64,000 nt of DNA from Syntrophaceae bacterium UBA2280 (GCA_002347685.1 DDWS01000028.1:28794-92793), one strand, 5' to 3'; shown: positions 17,549 through 26,772, counted from the first letter of the stretch. The notes: generated by a model from the sequence alone, not told the origin. A program made the numbers and translations.

Positions 17549-18657
17549 CCTTCCGCGTTGACGGCCTCCAGTAAAAGACGAGACATTTCTTTCGTGCCGA
17601 CCACGGTGCTTTCTTTCGACGCGATGTCGGTTGTGCGGAAGCCCCTGTCCAGGACGGATTCAACGGCTTTGTGAATGAGCACTGACGCCTCGGGCAGGCC
17701 GAGGTTCTCTCGCAGCATCATCGCTACCGATAAAACCTGACCGAGTGGATTGGCCTGATCGCTTCCCGCGAGGTCATGCGCCGCACCGTGCGCGGTCTGA
17801 TAGACAGCCCTGCCGCCAACGCCGAAATTGCCGGAATAGGACATTCCGCGGGAACAAAGCAACAGCGCACCGGCATCCGCGAGCACGTCACCGAACATGT
17901 TGGGCGACGCGACGACGTCGAAGGCGAGGGGGTTTGCGATAAGCTGATAGACCGCATTGTCGATCTCCAGAATCGACAGTTCCACATCCGTTTCGGCGCT
18001 GAGCGCTTCCGCCTCGGTTTGCCAAAGACGGCTGATCGAAGGGATTCCCCCCGGTTTGGTCGTCACGCAGACCTTGCGTCGCCGCAGCCTGGCCGCAGCG
18101 AAGGCGCTAAGAAGAATGCGCCGGACCTGTGCTGCGCTGTAGCCAAACCGGTGACTCACCACCGTGTCGCCTGTTTGGTCCCGGGTTTCAGACGATTCAC
18201 CGAAATAAAGGCCTCCCGTGTTCTCGCGCACCGCGAGAATATCCACATTTTCCAGATGCTGCGGCCGGAGCACTCCGGTATTTTGCAAAGCCCTACAGGG
18301 TATAAGCGGTGTGAGTTTGCAGTACAGATCAAAACGCGCGCGAAGTTCGTAAACGAAGCGACTTCCTCCCGGCCCGCACAGGATGGTGCCCCCATCAGAA
18401 AATATTCCCTCGCAGAAGCCGACGGCTTCGTCGTTTAACGCTTTGCCCGACGCTTCGTATGCCGGCTGTCCGATCAAACCCCCGGGCCGCAACTCGAGCC
18501 GCCGGCTGAATCGGTCGCATAAAGTACGCAACAGCTCCAGGGCCGGCGGCACGATCTCCGCGCCGATGCCTTCTCCCGGAAAATAGCCGACGACAAGCGG
18601 TTCCCTCGGGGGGCCTTCAGGCCACTGTGGAATGGCGCTTGATGCAAGTCCATCCAT
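17545..18657 (-). CDS. Isopropylmalate/isocitrate dehydrogenase-family oxidoreductase
   Basis: 370 aa beta-decarboxylating dehydrogenase. Family features are GYFPGEGIGAEIVP at the N-terminus, AVRENTGGLYFGE near residue 142, the TTKPGG segment, and the metal-binding NMFGDVLADAGALL near 254, followed by AHGAAHDLAGSDQANPLG. It departs from true LeuB in several places (the R-x4-R-x9-R substrate loop reads RARFDLYCK), so a tartrate-, homoisocitrate- or alkylmalate-like substrate is more likely than leucine biosynthesis. No leuA/C/D neighbours. First gene of a two-gene unit with the isochorismatase-ALDH fusion. Confidence 0.8.
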   Translation of the reverse strand: MDGLASSAIPQWPEGPPREPLVVGYFPGEGIGAEIVPPALELLRTLCDRFSRRLELRPGGLIGQPAYEASGKALNDEAVGFCEGIFSDGGTILCGPGGSRFVYELRARFDLYCKLTPLIPCRALQNTGVLRPQHLENVDILAVRENTGGLYFGESSETRDQTGDTVVSHRFGYSAAQVRRILLSAFAAARLRRRKVCVTTKPGGIPSISRLWQTEAEALSAETDVELSILEIDNAVYQLIANPLAFDVVASPNMFGDVLADAGALLLCSRGMSYSGNFGVGGRAVYQTAHGAAHDLAGSDQANPLGQVLSVAMMLRENLGLPEASVLIHKAVESVLDRGFRTTDIASKESTVVGTKEMSRLLLEAVNAEG

Positions 18658-18672
18658 ATTCGTTGATCCTCC

Positions 18673-19242
18673 TTACTTCATTTTGCTATGTGTTGTGTCC
18701 ACCAGCATCAGGCGCTGCCACAGAAAAGTCATGTTGGGCAGCATTTGCGGCCAGCGACTGACGTAAATATCAGCATATTGCTCCAAGAGACTATCAATTC
18801 GTGCCGATCTGGAAATGGTTAGCGCAGGAATAAGCGGCGCCAGGAATTCCACTTCGATGATGCCATCGTCCCTGAGGTTGGGAAAGGCAGGAATCACAGG
18901 CGCGCCGGTTTGAAGCGCAAGATCGACGGCACCCGCGCTTTTTAGATGTTCTACACCGCTGAATCTTGTCCATTTTTCAAATACGGCAGGAAGCGACATC
19001 ATAAATTCGCGTCCCAGGCTGAGGGCGTTGTTCTTGATCCACACTGCCAGATTTAGTTGTTCATAGCTGAGCGTTGAATGATCGTCCGAAACAGCTGGAT
19101 GATCAGGGGTTTTTTCGGCCTGTTGAGAAAACAATCCGGCAAGGGTTGGTTTTTTGTTTTCATAAACAGTCTGGGGATAGTCTTTGCTTTTTTCCATGAA
19201 TGCCGGACGCGGCTCCTTAAAACACAAGTCGATTTGCGGCAA
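18673..19242 (-). pseudogene. Chimeric remnant: NRPS adenylation start joined to acyltransferase pieces
   Basis: A 189-codon open frame built from three unrelated-looking blocks. Codons 33-65 (TLAGLFSQQAEKTPDHPAVS... TLSYEQLN) are the start of an NRPS-type adenylation domain. Codons about 66-100 resemble the N-terminal part of a lipid A-type lysophospholipid acyltransferase (GVEHLKSA). From about 101 (LALQTGAPVIPAFPNLRDDG) to the end it matches that family's C-terminus. The catalytic HxxxxD/E region between the last two blocks is missing. The simplest reading is two in-frame deletions in a former NRPS-acyltransferase locus. It may still be translated, but a functional adenylation or acyltransferase enzyme is not possible. 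Confidence 0.6.
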
Positions 19243-19305
19243 AGACTAGCATATTGAAAACACAGCTGCAATTTTAAAATGCCTGCACGTGCCGGAAGCA
19301 TCAGT

Positions 19306-19342
19306 AAAAAAACCCCCCTCAAGGTTCAAACCTTAAGAGGGG
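19306..19342 (-). terminator. Intrinsic terminator
   Basis: CCCCTC-AAGGTT pairs with AACCTT-(AA bulge)-GAGGGG across a CA loop, and the minus-strand continuation is seven T. It terminates the small membrane-protein gene that ends at 19393. Confidence 0.8.
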
Positions 19343-19392
19343 CGTATGTTCTACAGACCATGACGACCGACTAGACTATACCCGAATGAGGA

Positions 19393-19668
19393 TCAGGTCA
19401 CCATCGTCTTGACCAGGTCGATGACCGGGTTGGTAAACAGCGCCATCAAGACCGCATAAAGAGCGAAGGCGCCAACCGCTTCCGTCGTGTACATCTTGTG
19501 ATACTTTCTTTTCAACTGAACCAGCAGAAGACCGCCGACAATCAGCATGCCCAGCTGGAAGTACGGGAATTCGGCCGCGCCCGCCACCGCGTATTCCGCG
19601 AAGCCAAATGTTGCAGTCAGAAGGACCACTGCCGCCGCTGTGATGATGGTTCCCAATGTCTTTTTCAT
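19393..19668 (-). CDS. Small membrane protein
   Basis: 91 aa. Hydrophobic N-terminus (residues 6-24, signal-like), a second helix near 38-52 (QLGMLIVGGLLLVQL), a basic loop KRKYHKMY, and a third helix near 65-82. AAAGGAGGTAACAG precedes the ATG, and a terminator follows, so this is a real monocistronic gene. No family recognised. Confidence 0.7.
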   Translation of the reverse strand: MKKTLGTIITAAAVVLLTATFGFAEYAVAGAAEFPYFQLGMLIVGGLLLVQLKRKYHKMYTTEAVGAFALYAVLMALFTNPVIDLVKTMVT

Positions 19669-19965
19669 GATCTGTTACCTCCTTTAAGGTATTTTATGTT
19701 TCATTTGCCTTTATACTAATGAAAATTGCGTGCCAGAAGTCAATATTTCAGGCTGTTAATTTGTAAGCATTCGATATGAGATGACTATTGACGAATGTGC
19801 CCAAAGGTGGAGGCCTTGAAAAACCTGCATGAATCTTCCATTTTTCAATGAAGCGTTCAGTGAGATTAAACGAAATGTGAAAATGACGGTTTGTGCTTGT
19901 CCTTGTCCGGGTTGTGGAATGTTTGGCGAAAGACAAGAAAAAGTTTCTTTTTCGCGGCCGGGAAA

Positions 19966-20643
19966 TTATTTCTTCAGCATGATGCGCGCATCGACGACGA
20001 GGCAGGCTTTCGCGTTGCACATGACGGGATTGAGGTCCACCGATTCGACGATGTCTTGTAAATCGATCATCACTTTAGAAAAGCTGATGATTGTCTTTTT
20101 GAGTTTGTCGAGGTTGACCGGTTCGGAGCCGCGGTAGCCGGTCAGCAGTTTGCGCGCGGCAAGCTCTCCCAGCATGCTTTCCGCGTCGCGGGGTTTGATC
20201 GGAGCCATGCGAAGGGAGACATCCTTGTAGATTTCCACGCCGACGCCACCCATGCCGACCAAAACCATGGGGCCGAACTGAAGATCGTTTTTCGCGCCGA
20301 TGATCAGCTCGAGGCCCTTGACCATTTCGGCGATCAGCATGCCCGCGAAGCCGTCGAGTTTTTGAAATCGCGCAAGCGTGGCCAGAAGGGTCTGGTCGTC
20401 CTTGATGCCGAGCACAACGCCTTTGACATCAGACTTGTGAACAATGGCAGGCGATACGATTTTGGCGACCACGGGATAACCGATGTTCCGGGCGATGGCG
20501 AGCGCTTCTGCGTCTTTTGTCGCGACAGCGTATTTCGGCGTTTGAAAACCATTAAGAGAGAATATTTTCATAGCGTCCGGCTCAAGCACCCAGCCCCACT
20601 TTTTCGATTTCTTCACAATGTCCGAGACGTCTTTTTTCAGCAT
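19966..20643 (-). CDS. ADP-forming acyl-CoA synthetase, beta (ATP-grasp) subunit
   Basis: 225 aa ATP-grasp protein of the acetate-CoA ligase (ADP-forming) beta type: GYPVVAKIVSPAIVHKSDVKGV near residue 54, GMLIAEMV, FGPMVLVGMGGVGVEIYKD and VDLNPVM. With the alpha subunit it would interconvert acyl-CoA + ADP + Pi with free acid + ATP, a substrate-level ATP-forming reaction common in fermenting and syntrophic anaerobes. It overlaps the end of the alpha gene by 7 bp, so the two are coupled. Confidence 0.92.
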   Translation of the reverse strand: MLKKDVSDIVKKSKKWGWVLEPDAMKIFSLNGFQTPKYAVATKDAEALAIARNIGYPVVAKIVSPAIVHKSDVKGVVLGIKDDQTLLATLARFQKLDGFAGMLIAEMVKGLELIIGAKNDLQFGPMVLVGMGGVGVEIYKDVSLRMAPIKPRDAESMLGELAARKLLTGYRGSEPVNLDKLKKTIISFSKVMIDLQDIVESVDLNPVMCNAKACLVVDARIMLKK

Positions 20644-22004
20644 GGTTTTTTCCTCATCAGGGCTTTGGCCATCAGCACCGCGCCTTCAATGGAGGGCGAC
20701 ACGGGCGTGCCGTTCATTTCGAATCCATCGATCATCATGTTGTATTTTTCCACATGGGGAACATACGCGATGAGCGGCTTTTTGAATTGTTTTTGCACCT
20801 GGCTTAGGCGAACGCCGATGTCGAGGGTGACACCCGGCAGATAGGGCAGAAGCAGCACGATGATGCAATCGATTTCAGGTGAGGCGCCCAGGATTTTCGC
20901 GCAGACGACAAAATCATCATCCACCGCGCTGCCGGTGAGATCCACCGGATTATTGACGGAGGCGATGGACCGGACATTCTCCGTCAGCTGTTTTTGAAGC
21001 GTCGCTTTCAAGTCCTCGGAAAATTCCGGGATGGTCAGTTTTGCCGCGGCGGAGGCATCGACTGCCATCGCGCCGTGACCGCCGCTGCCGGTGATGATGC
21101 CGATTTTGCCGTCAATCGGTTTTGTGTAGGCGCTCAGCACTTCGCAAAACGACACGAGTTCCTGCTCGTTGGCCGCTTCGACGATGTTGTGCTGGGCGAT
21201 GGCTGCGGCAAAGCTTGCATAGTCGCCGGCCATTGACGCGGTGTGGCTCGAGACGGCGCGACCTCCGGCCTCGCTTTTTCCCGACTTCATGATGATGATC
21301 GGCTTGGGCGAACAGTCGGCTGCCTGGACAAACTCACGCCCTTCTCCTTCGGCAAAGCCTTCAACGTAAAAAGCGATGACTTTGGTTACCGGATCGGAAA
21401 GCAGGTACTTGAGCAGATCCACCTCGCGGATCAACGCCTTGTTGCCGATGCTCACCGCTTTGGACATGCCCACGCCCTGCTGGGTGAACTTGATCATCTG
21501 ATCCACTAAAATGCCGCCGCTTTGGCTGATAAACGCGACATTGCCCGGCGTGGGTTTGATCATGCGCTCAATTGGAAGAAAAAAAGTATCCACCCGAGAC
21601 GGCACAAACAGGCCCAGGCAGTTGGGTCCGATAAAAGGGAAATTTGCTTCGCGGGCGATATCGACCATGCGGTTTTGCAGATCCGCGCGCCCGCCTTCAG
21701 TGAATCCGCCGGAAATCACCGCGGCGGATTTAACGCCCGCGTCGATGCACCCGGCAATAATATCCGGCACGAATTCCGCCCGTGCCGCAATCACGGCCAG
21801 GTCGATTTTTTTTGGGATGTCCGATACACGCGGGTAGAGAATGGCATCATGGAGCTTCCCGCCTTTCGGGTTGACTCCGTAAACGTCGACCGGATAGCGG
21901 TGATTGTTTTTGTCAAAAATCACATTGGCCGGATGCCTTTCGTTGGTCGATGAGACGCCGATCACGGCCAATGTTTTGGGTTCAAACAGCGGTTTCAGAT
22001 TCAT
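20637..22004 (-). CDS. ADP-forming acyl-CoA synthetase, alpha subunit
   Basis: 455 aa. N-terminal CoA-binding Rossmann domain (KTLAVIGVSSTNERHPANVI, YGVNPKG), then two succinyl-CoA-ligase-like domains including the phospho-His loop GSGGHGAMA and the SHTASMAGDY motif. GGAGGAACTG immediately precedes ATG 22004; the ORF opens further upstream but without a ribosome site. It forms an operon with the beta subunit, in contrast to the fused single-chain form of the enzyme. Substrate could be acetate or another short acid. Confidence 0.92.
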   Translation of the reverse strand: MNLKPLFEPKTLAVIGVSSTNERHPANVIFDKNNHRYPVDVYGVNPKGGKLHDAILYPRVSDIPKKIDLAVIAARAEFVPDIIAGCIDAGVKSAAVISGGFTEGGRADLQNRMVDIAREANFPFIGPNCLGLFVPSRVDTFFLPIERMIKPTPGNVAFISQSGGILVDQMIKFTQQGVGMSKAVSIGNKALIREVDLLKYLLSDPVTKVIAFYVEGFAEGEGREFVQAADCSPKPIIIMKSGKSEAGGRAVSSHTASMAGDYASFAAAIAQHNIVEAANEQELVSFCEVLSAYTKPIDGKIGIITGSGGHGAMAVDASAAAKLTIPEFSEDLKATLQKQLTENVRSIASVNNPVDLTGSAVDDDFVVCAKILGASPEIDCIIVLLLPYLPGVTLDIGVRLSQVQKQFKKPLIAYVPHVEKYNMMIDGFEMNGTPVSPSIEGAVLMAKALMRKKPC

Positions 22005-22036
22005 CAGTTCCTCCCCTGCCCCGGACACAGGGCGTT

Positions 22037-22891
22037 TTAATGAACATGGTGCAGGTCGTCGTTGATGGTTAAAACCCGGCAGGGCGCATCCCCCCGGATC
22101 ATCATGAAATTCACCTGCCTGCCTGTGACGCCGCCCGAGCCGCGGTGTGAAAAAAAAGTATCCTGCCGACACTTCGTGCACCAGCCGGAAAGATCAATAT
22201 TGTCTTCAGGGATGCCCGTTTCCAGAAGCTGCGCGCGATTGACCTCGGTGAGATCCAGCATCCAGCGATTGCTTCGCCTTCCGGGCCGCAAAAAAAGATC
22301 GCTGCCGCTTAGGCAGCGAAACGCGGCGGCGGCCGCCTCATCGACCTCGTAGCAGCACGGACCGATGGATGGTCCGACAGCGGCAAGCAAATCCCCGGGC
22401 AGCGTCCCGTATTGACTTTGCATCGTGCGGACGGCTTTTGCGGTTATTGACCGGGACGCGCCTCGCCATCCGGCGTGGACAACGGCGATGATTTTTTTGA
22501 CCCGGTCTACCAGAAAAACGGGTACGCAGTCCGCCGTCTTGATGCAGATGGCCAGATTGGTTCGGTTGGTCACTATGGCGTCATAGTTTAAGGGATCGCG
22601 CGAATGAAAGTATTCACCGTGTGGTTTGATCACGAAAACGGCGTCGCCATGCACCTGATTGAGAACCAGGAAATTCTCTATCGGTATGTCAAAAGCCGTG
22701 GCCAGTTTGTCCCAGTTTCTCAGGACACGGAACTCCTCGTCGCCCTCGCGAAAGCTCATGTTGAGGCTTCGGTAATCGTCCTCGGAGGCGCCGCCGAGCC
22801 GCGTGCAGAAAGCGTGTACCAAAAAGTCGCACTGGCTTAAAAGCGGCGAGCGCAGGTATTCGATGGATTGTTTTTTCTCCAGAGGAAACAT
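22037..22891 (-). CDS. pgeF: Peptidoglycan editing factor / YfiH-LACC1 family (multicopper polyphenol oxidase)
   Basis: 284 aa with the family signature AVVHAGWRGASRSI near residue 156, the zinc-binding His/Cys residues in NQVHGDAV and KTADCVPVFLVD, and GPSIGPCCYEV. In E. coli this family hydrolyses mis-incorporated residues from UDP-MurNAc; other members have purine nucleoside phosphorylase activity. It begins 2 bp after the rluD stop, so the pair is coupled; the same order is seen in many proteobacteria. Confidence 0.9.
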   Translation of the reverse strand: MFPLEKKQSIEYLRSPLLSQCDFLVHAFCTRLGGASEDDYRSLNMSFREGDEEFRVLRNWDKLATAFDIPIENFLVLNQVHGDAVFVIKPHGEYFHSRDPLNYDAIVTNRTNLAICIKTADCVPVFLVDRVKKIIAVVHAGWRGASRSITAKAVRTMQSQYGTLPGDLLAAVGPSIGPCCYEVDEAAAAAFRCLSGSDLFLRPGRRSNRWMLDLTEVNRAQLLETGIPEDNIDLSGWCTKCRQDTFFSHRGSGGVTGRQVNFMMIRGDAPCRVLTINDDLHHVH

Positions 22892-22893
22892 AG

Positions 22894-23922
22894 TTAAACC
22901 TTTAACCGATCCTTCCAGTTTTGTAAACCGGAATCGGCCGCATTCCCGGGGGTGCTGGCTTGAAATGCCGTGCGCAATTTTTCCAGATCCTCCGGCAGCG
23001 CCGCGGAAAAGACGATGCGGTTCTCGCTTTGCGGATGAATAAAGGAAAGCTCGGCCGCGTGAAGTGCGTGGCGCTGCAGGGCTTTGATTTCAGCCTTGAG
23101 GCCCGCATTTTTAATCATCTGTATTTTTGACGCGTTGCCGTAAACCCCATCCCCGATGACCGGATAGCCCCGTTCGGCCAGATGCACACGAATCTGGTGA
23201 GTCCTTCCGGTTTTGATTTCAATATCGAGCAGGGTTGCCGTGCCGTATCGTTCGCGCACCTTCCACAGCGTGAGCGCATCCTTGCCGCGCTTGCTTCTTG
23301 TGGACATCTTCTTGCGGTCGCCCGGGTGGCGGCCCACCGGCAGCACAATCTCCCCGCTTGCGCCTTTGACGTCGCCCCAGACCAGTGCCAGATATTTCTT
23401 ATGCACGTCATGATGCTCAAACTGCAAAGAGAGTTTGCGGTGCGCCTCGTCGGATTTGGCCGCCACGATCAGGCCGGAGGTTTCCTTATCCAGTCGATGC
23501 ACAATCCCCGGCCGCAGCACCCCGCCGATCCCGGAAAGATCATGGCAATGATAAAGCAGTGCGTTGACCAGGGTTTGATCTGGATTGCCTGGCGCCGGAT
23601 GCACCACCATTCCCGCCGGTTTGTTAATCACAATAATAGAGGCATCTTCATAAACAATATTTAAAGGGATGTCCTGCGGGACAGCGACCGCCGCCAAAGC
23701 CGGTTCAAGATGAAGCACGATCGTGTCACCGGCTTTAAGATGCTGGCTGACCTTCGGCTCTTTGCCGTTCACTGTCACGTCCCCTTCTTCGATGGCATAC
23801 TTGATTTGCGAACGGGAAAAGGACTCGTCCGCCTGCGCCAGAAAGACATCGAGGCGCAGGCCCTCCTGTTCGGGGCTGACGGTAAAAGGCAGGTCTCTCG
23901 ATGATTCGTTTTCGATGGTCAA
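22894..23922 (-). CDS. rluD: 23S rRNA pseudouridine synthase RluD-like
   Basis: 342 aa. N-terminal S4 RNA-binding domain (LRLDVFLAQADESFSRSQIKYAIEEGDVTVNG), then the pseudouridine synthase domain with catalytic Asp in GIVHRLDKETSGLIV and the conserved KTGRTHQIRVHL. Start is uncertain: TTG 23922 has GGAG seven bases upstream and lies 13 bp past the selA stop; ATG 23961 would overlap selA and lacks a clear ribosome site. Modifies uridines in 23S rRNA helix 69. Followed by pgeF. Confidence 0.92.
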   Translation of the reverse strand: MTIENESSRDLPFTVSPEQEGLRLDVFLAQADESFSRSQIKYAIEEGDVTVNGKEPKVSQHLKAGDTIVLHLEPALAAVAVPQDIPLNIVYEDASIIVINKPAGMVVHPAPGNPDQTLVNALLYHCHDLSGIGGVLRPGIVHRLDKETSGLIVAAKSDEAHRKLSLQFEHHDVHKKYLALVWGDVKGASGEIVLPVGRHPGDRKKMSTRSKRGKDALTLWKVRERYGTATLLDIEIKTGRTHQIRVHLAERGYPVIGDGVYGNASKIQMIKNAGLKAEIKALQRHALHAAELSFIHPQSENRIVFSAALPEDLEKLRTAFQASTPGNAADSGLQNWKDRLKV

Positions 23923-23935
23923 ATTTGGGCTCCGG

Positions 23936-25348
23936 CTAAGCGTGTAATTGACGCAGAGCATCCACGATAAATCCGAATTCGTCTTCGGCAACGGTGCGTA
24001 AATCGAGAAGGATTTCATCATCATCTACCCGGACGATGATGGGAACGGGCGCCTGGCGAAGTTTTGCCTCCATGCGGCTGGCTGTCATTTTTTCCGATTT
24101 TACCGCGACGACAATTGAGGGAATGTCCTGCGTCGGCAGCGAACCGCCGCCGGCGGCGGCTTTGGACTCGCGCATCTCACAGGTCAGGTCGGCTAGGTTG
24201 GCGCGCTTGAGTTTTTGGATCAGTTTGCGCGCCCGCTTTTTGACATCGACCGCCGGTTCGGTGAGCGCTTTGAGCGAACGCAATTTCCGGGGGGCGTCTT
24301 CCGGCGTGAGATAGTGCATCAAGGTGGCTTCCAGCGCGGCAAGTGTGAACTTGTCGATTCTGAGCGCCCGGTTGAGCGGATTTTTTTTAATGCGGGCCAC
24401 GACGTCTTTTTTGCCGACGATGATGCCTGCCTGCGGGCCGCCCAGAAGCTTGTCGCCGCTGAAGGTCACCACATCCACGCCGGTGTCGAGTACCTCGCGC
24501 ACGGTCGGTTCATGCTGCAGGCCGAATGGCGTAAGATCAATCAGGCATCCGCTGCCCAGGTCATCGAAAACCGGAATGTTGTGATGCTTGCCCAGCGCGA
24601 CCAGCGGCACAAGGTCCGCCTCTTCGGTAAAACCGACAATCCGGTAATTGCTGGTGTGCACTTTCAAAATCACGCCGGTGTTCGGGCCGATGGCTTTTTC
24701 ATAATCGGAAAGGCGCGTGCGGTTGGTGGTGCCCACTTCCCGCAGAATCGACTGGCTTTTCGTCATGACGTCGGGGATGCGGAATTCGCCGCCGATTTCA
24801 ATGAGCTCGCCGCGCGAAACAATGGCTTCCTTATGCTCTGCCAGTGTGTTGAGCACCAGGAGCACCGCCGCTGCGTTGTTGTTGACAATCAGGGCGTCCT
24901 GGGCGCCGCAAAGCGCGCAGATCAGCGCACTGACATGATCGTAACGCAAGCCGCGCTCGCCACGGGCGAGGTCAAATTCCAGATTGGAATATCCGCGTCC
25001 CACGTCCGCGATACGTTCCACCGCTTCGGAACACAGAGGCGCGCGGCCGAGATTCGTGTGCAGGATCACGCCGGTGGCATTGACCAGACGGCGCAATTTG
25101 TAACGGTGCAGCCCGTCAATGGCAGCCTCTGCGCTTTCGGCAGCTGCGGCCGTGTCCATCGTAAACGAGGCTAATTTTTTTTCCGGTGCGGATAAAATAT
25201 GATCCCGCAGTTTCTGCACGACGTCTCGGCAGATTTCCACGACAATGTCCCGCGCCGCTTTTTTATAGACGCCTTTTTTTTCGAGAAGCAAAACAATGTC
25301 GTCGATTCTCGGCAGGTTTTTTAACAATTTTTTTCTAATATCATCCAT
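23936..25348 (-). CDS. selA: L-seryl-tRNA(Sec) selenium transferase
   Basis: 470 aa PLP enzyme of the expected length. NATGVILHTNLGRAPL, the IDLEFD-type motif (YSNLEFDLARGERG) and PLP-binding Lys300 in FSGDKLLGGPQAG are all present. It converts Ser-tRNA(Sec) to Sec-tRNA(Sec) using selenophosphate, so the organism is expected to make selenoproteins. CGGAG precedes the ATG. selB, selD and tRNA(Sec) are not in the window. Confidence 0.96.
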   Translation of the reverse strand: MDDIRKKLLKNLPRIDDIVLLLEKKGVYKKAARDIVVEICRDVVQKLRDHILSAPEKKLASFTMDTAAAAESAEAAIDGLHRYKLRRLVNATGVILHTNLGRAPLCSEAVERIADVGRGYSNLEFDLARGERGLRYDHVSALICALCGAQDALIVNNNAAAVLLVLNTLAEHKEAIVSRGELIEIGGEFRIPDVMTKSQSILREVGTTNRTRLSDYEKAIGPNTGVILKVHTSNYRIVGFTEEADLVPLVALGKHHNIPVFDDLGSGCLIDLTPFGLQHEPTVREVLDTGVDVVTFSGDKLLGGPQAGIIVGKKDVVARIKKNPLNRALRIDKFTLAALEATLMHYLTPEDAPRKLRSLKALTEPAVDVKKRARKLIQKLKRANLADLTCEMRESKAAAGGGSLPTQDIPSIVVAVKSEKMTASRMEAKLRQAPVPIIVRVDDDEILLDLRTVAEDEFGFIVDALRQLHA

Positions 25349-25371
25349 CCCGGGCTCCGTGATGTCTCAGG

Positions 25372-26631
25372 CTAGTCCATGCCTGCCTGTTTCCTGCAGA
25401 AATCGCGGAAATTATTGACCGCCATGAAAAATTCACGCATCATGATGACCCAGAGGTAACGTCCGCGTTCGGTAAGGTGCAGATGGGGGGAAAAATAGCG
25501 AAAAGACGCGGCCAGCGTGAAGGCGGCCATTTCCTTCCACAGGGTTTTTAAAAATTTGCCGCCGTATTTCTTTTCCATCTCGTCGACATTCATTTTCGTA
25601 CTGAAGAGTTTCATCAAAAAATCGTAGCGCATCTGATCGGGCAGGGTGAATTTACGCGCGGCGGAAAGCGGCAGATTCCCTCGCGACAGATCCGTGATGT
25701 ATTGCTCAATATTAAAGGTGTTGGCGTAGCACACGCCGTTTAGGTATCCGATCGCGCCGCTGCCCAGCCCCGCGTATTCGTCAAAATCGACGACATACTC
25801 GTCAATCATCGATGTTGCGGCCTTCTTTCTCGAAAAACACCAGGCCGACGATGTGTCATAATTGCGCTCCAGGCGTCTCATGATCAGGCCAAACAGGTCC
25901 TTTTCCCGCCGGAAATTTACCTCGCCCAGGGTTTCGCGCATGAGCTGCTGTGTGAGCGTTGAGACCATCAGCGGATAGAAAGTGATCTGTTCCATATTCA
26001 GTTTGAGTAAAACAGACAGATCCGCTTCCAGCATTTGTGTGGTTTGTTCGGGGAAATTGAAAATCATATCCGCGTTGAGCGTGTCAAACGATCCCATCGT
26101 TTCGGCAAGACGTTCGGCGATTTCAGCGCCCGAGCCATATTTTTCGTAGCGCCTGATTTTTCTGAGCAAATCATCGTTGAAGGTCTGCACGCCGACGGAC
26201 AGGCGGTTGACGCCCGCCTTTTTGAGCGCGTCAATATTGCGCTTTGTGAGGTGATTGGGATTGGTTTCCACGGAAATCGACCGGATATCGAAGGTCGAAC
26301 GCGCCAATCCCAGCAGATCGGTCAGTTCTTCAATTAAGACCGTGGGCGTGCCGCCGCCAACGTAAATGCCAGAAAAGCGGTAGTCCAGCTCCTGATACAA
26401 CGCAAGTTCACGGCGCAGTGCGACGTAATACTGTTTTGCAAGACCCGCGTCCAGCCGGACCCGGTGAAAGGAACAATAGGGACAGAGTTCTTCACAAAAA
26501 GGAACATGAATATAAAGCAGGCGGGGCTTTTCATCCACACAGGGCGTTAAAGCCGGCATGATGCCGTCTTCAAAGTTCAATGCCGCTGCGAACTGCCGCC
26601 GGGCTGTTTTGGTAACAATTTGAGAAATCAC
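25372..26631 (-). CDS. HemN/HemW-like radical SAM oxidoreductase
   Basis: 419 aa with radical SAM cluster PFCEELCPYCSF near residue 44, GGGTPT near 93, SVETNP near 119 and GVNRLSVGVQTFND near 140, all typical of the coproporphyrinogen III oxidase family. The C-terminus matches HemN_C only loosely. It could be an anaerobic coproporphyrinogen dehydrogenase, the HemW haem chaperone, or an uncharacterised relative. The GTG at 26631 is the longest start; ATG 26559 (MPALTPC) is an alternative. Lies 23 bp upstream of selA and reads in the same direction. Confidence 0.85.
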   Translation of the reverse strand: MISQIVTKTARRQFAAALNFEDGIMPALTPCVDEKPRLLYIHVPFCEELCPYCSFHRVRLDAGLAKQYYVALRRELALYQELDYRFSGIYVGGGTPTVLIEELTDLLGLARSTFDIRSISVETNPNHLTKRNIDALKKAGVNRLSVGVQTFNDDLLRKIRRYEKYGSGAEIAERLAETMGSFDTLNADMIFNFPEQTTQMLEADLSVLLKLNMEQITFYPLMVSTLTQQLMRETLGEVNFRREKDLFGLIMRRLERNYDTSSAWCFSRKKAATSMIDEYVVDFDEYAGLGSGAIGYLNGVCYANTFNIEQYITDLSRGNLPLSAARKFTLPDQMRYDFLMKLFSTKMNVDEMEKKYGGKFLKTLWKEMAAFTLAASFRYFSPHLHLTERGRYLWVIMMREFFMAVNNFRDFCRKQAGMD

Positions 26632-26772
26632 GTTTTTCTTTACCTGCTGTTATCCTATTTTCGCTTCTCATAGGTTTAGCAAACTATGAAGTGTTTTTGC
26701 AAGATGTGATTGCTTGAAATAACCTCCGATAGGTGTTATATCGAAAAAAAATAACGAACCGGTAATGGATCC

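Noticed and set aside
19741..19965. Overlapping frames near 19748-20137 on both strands
   Set aside because: They lack ribosome sites and mostly overlap the acyl-CoA synthetase beta gene in another frame.
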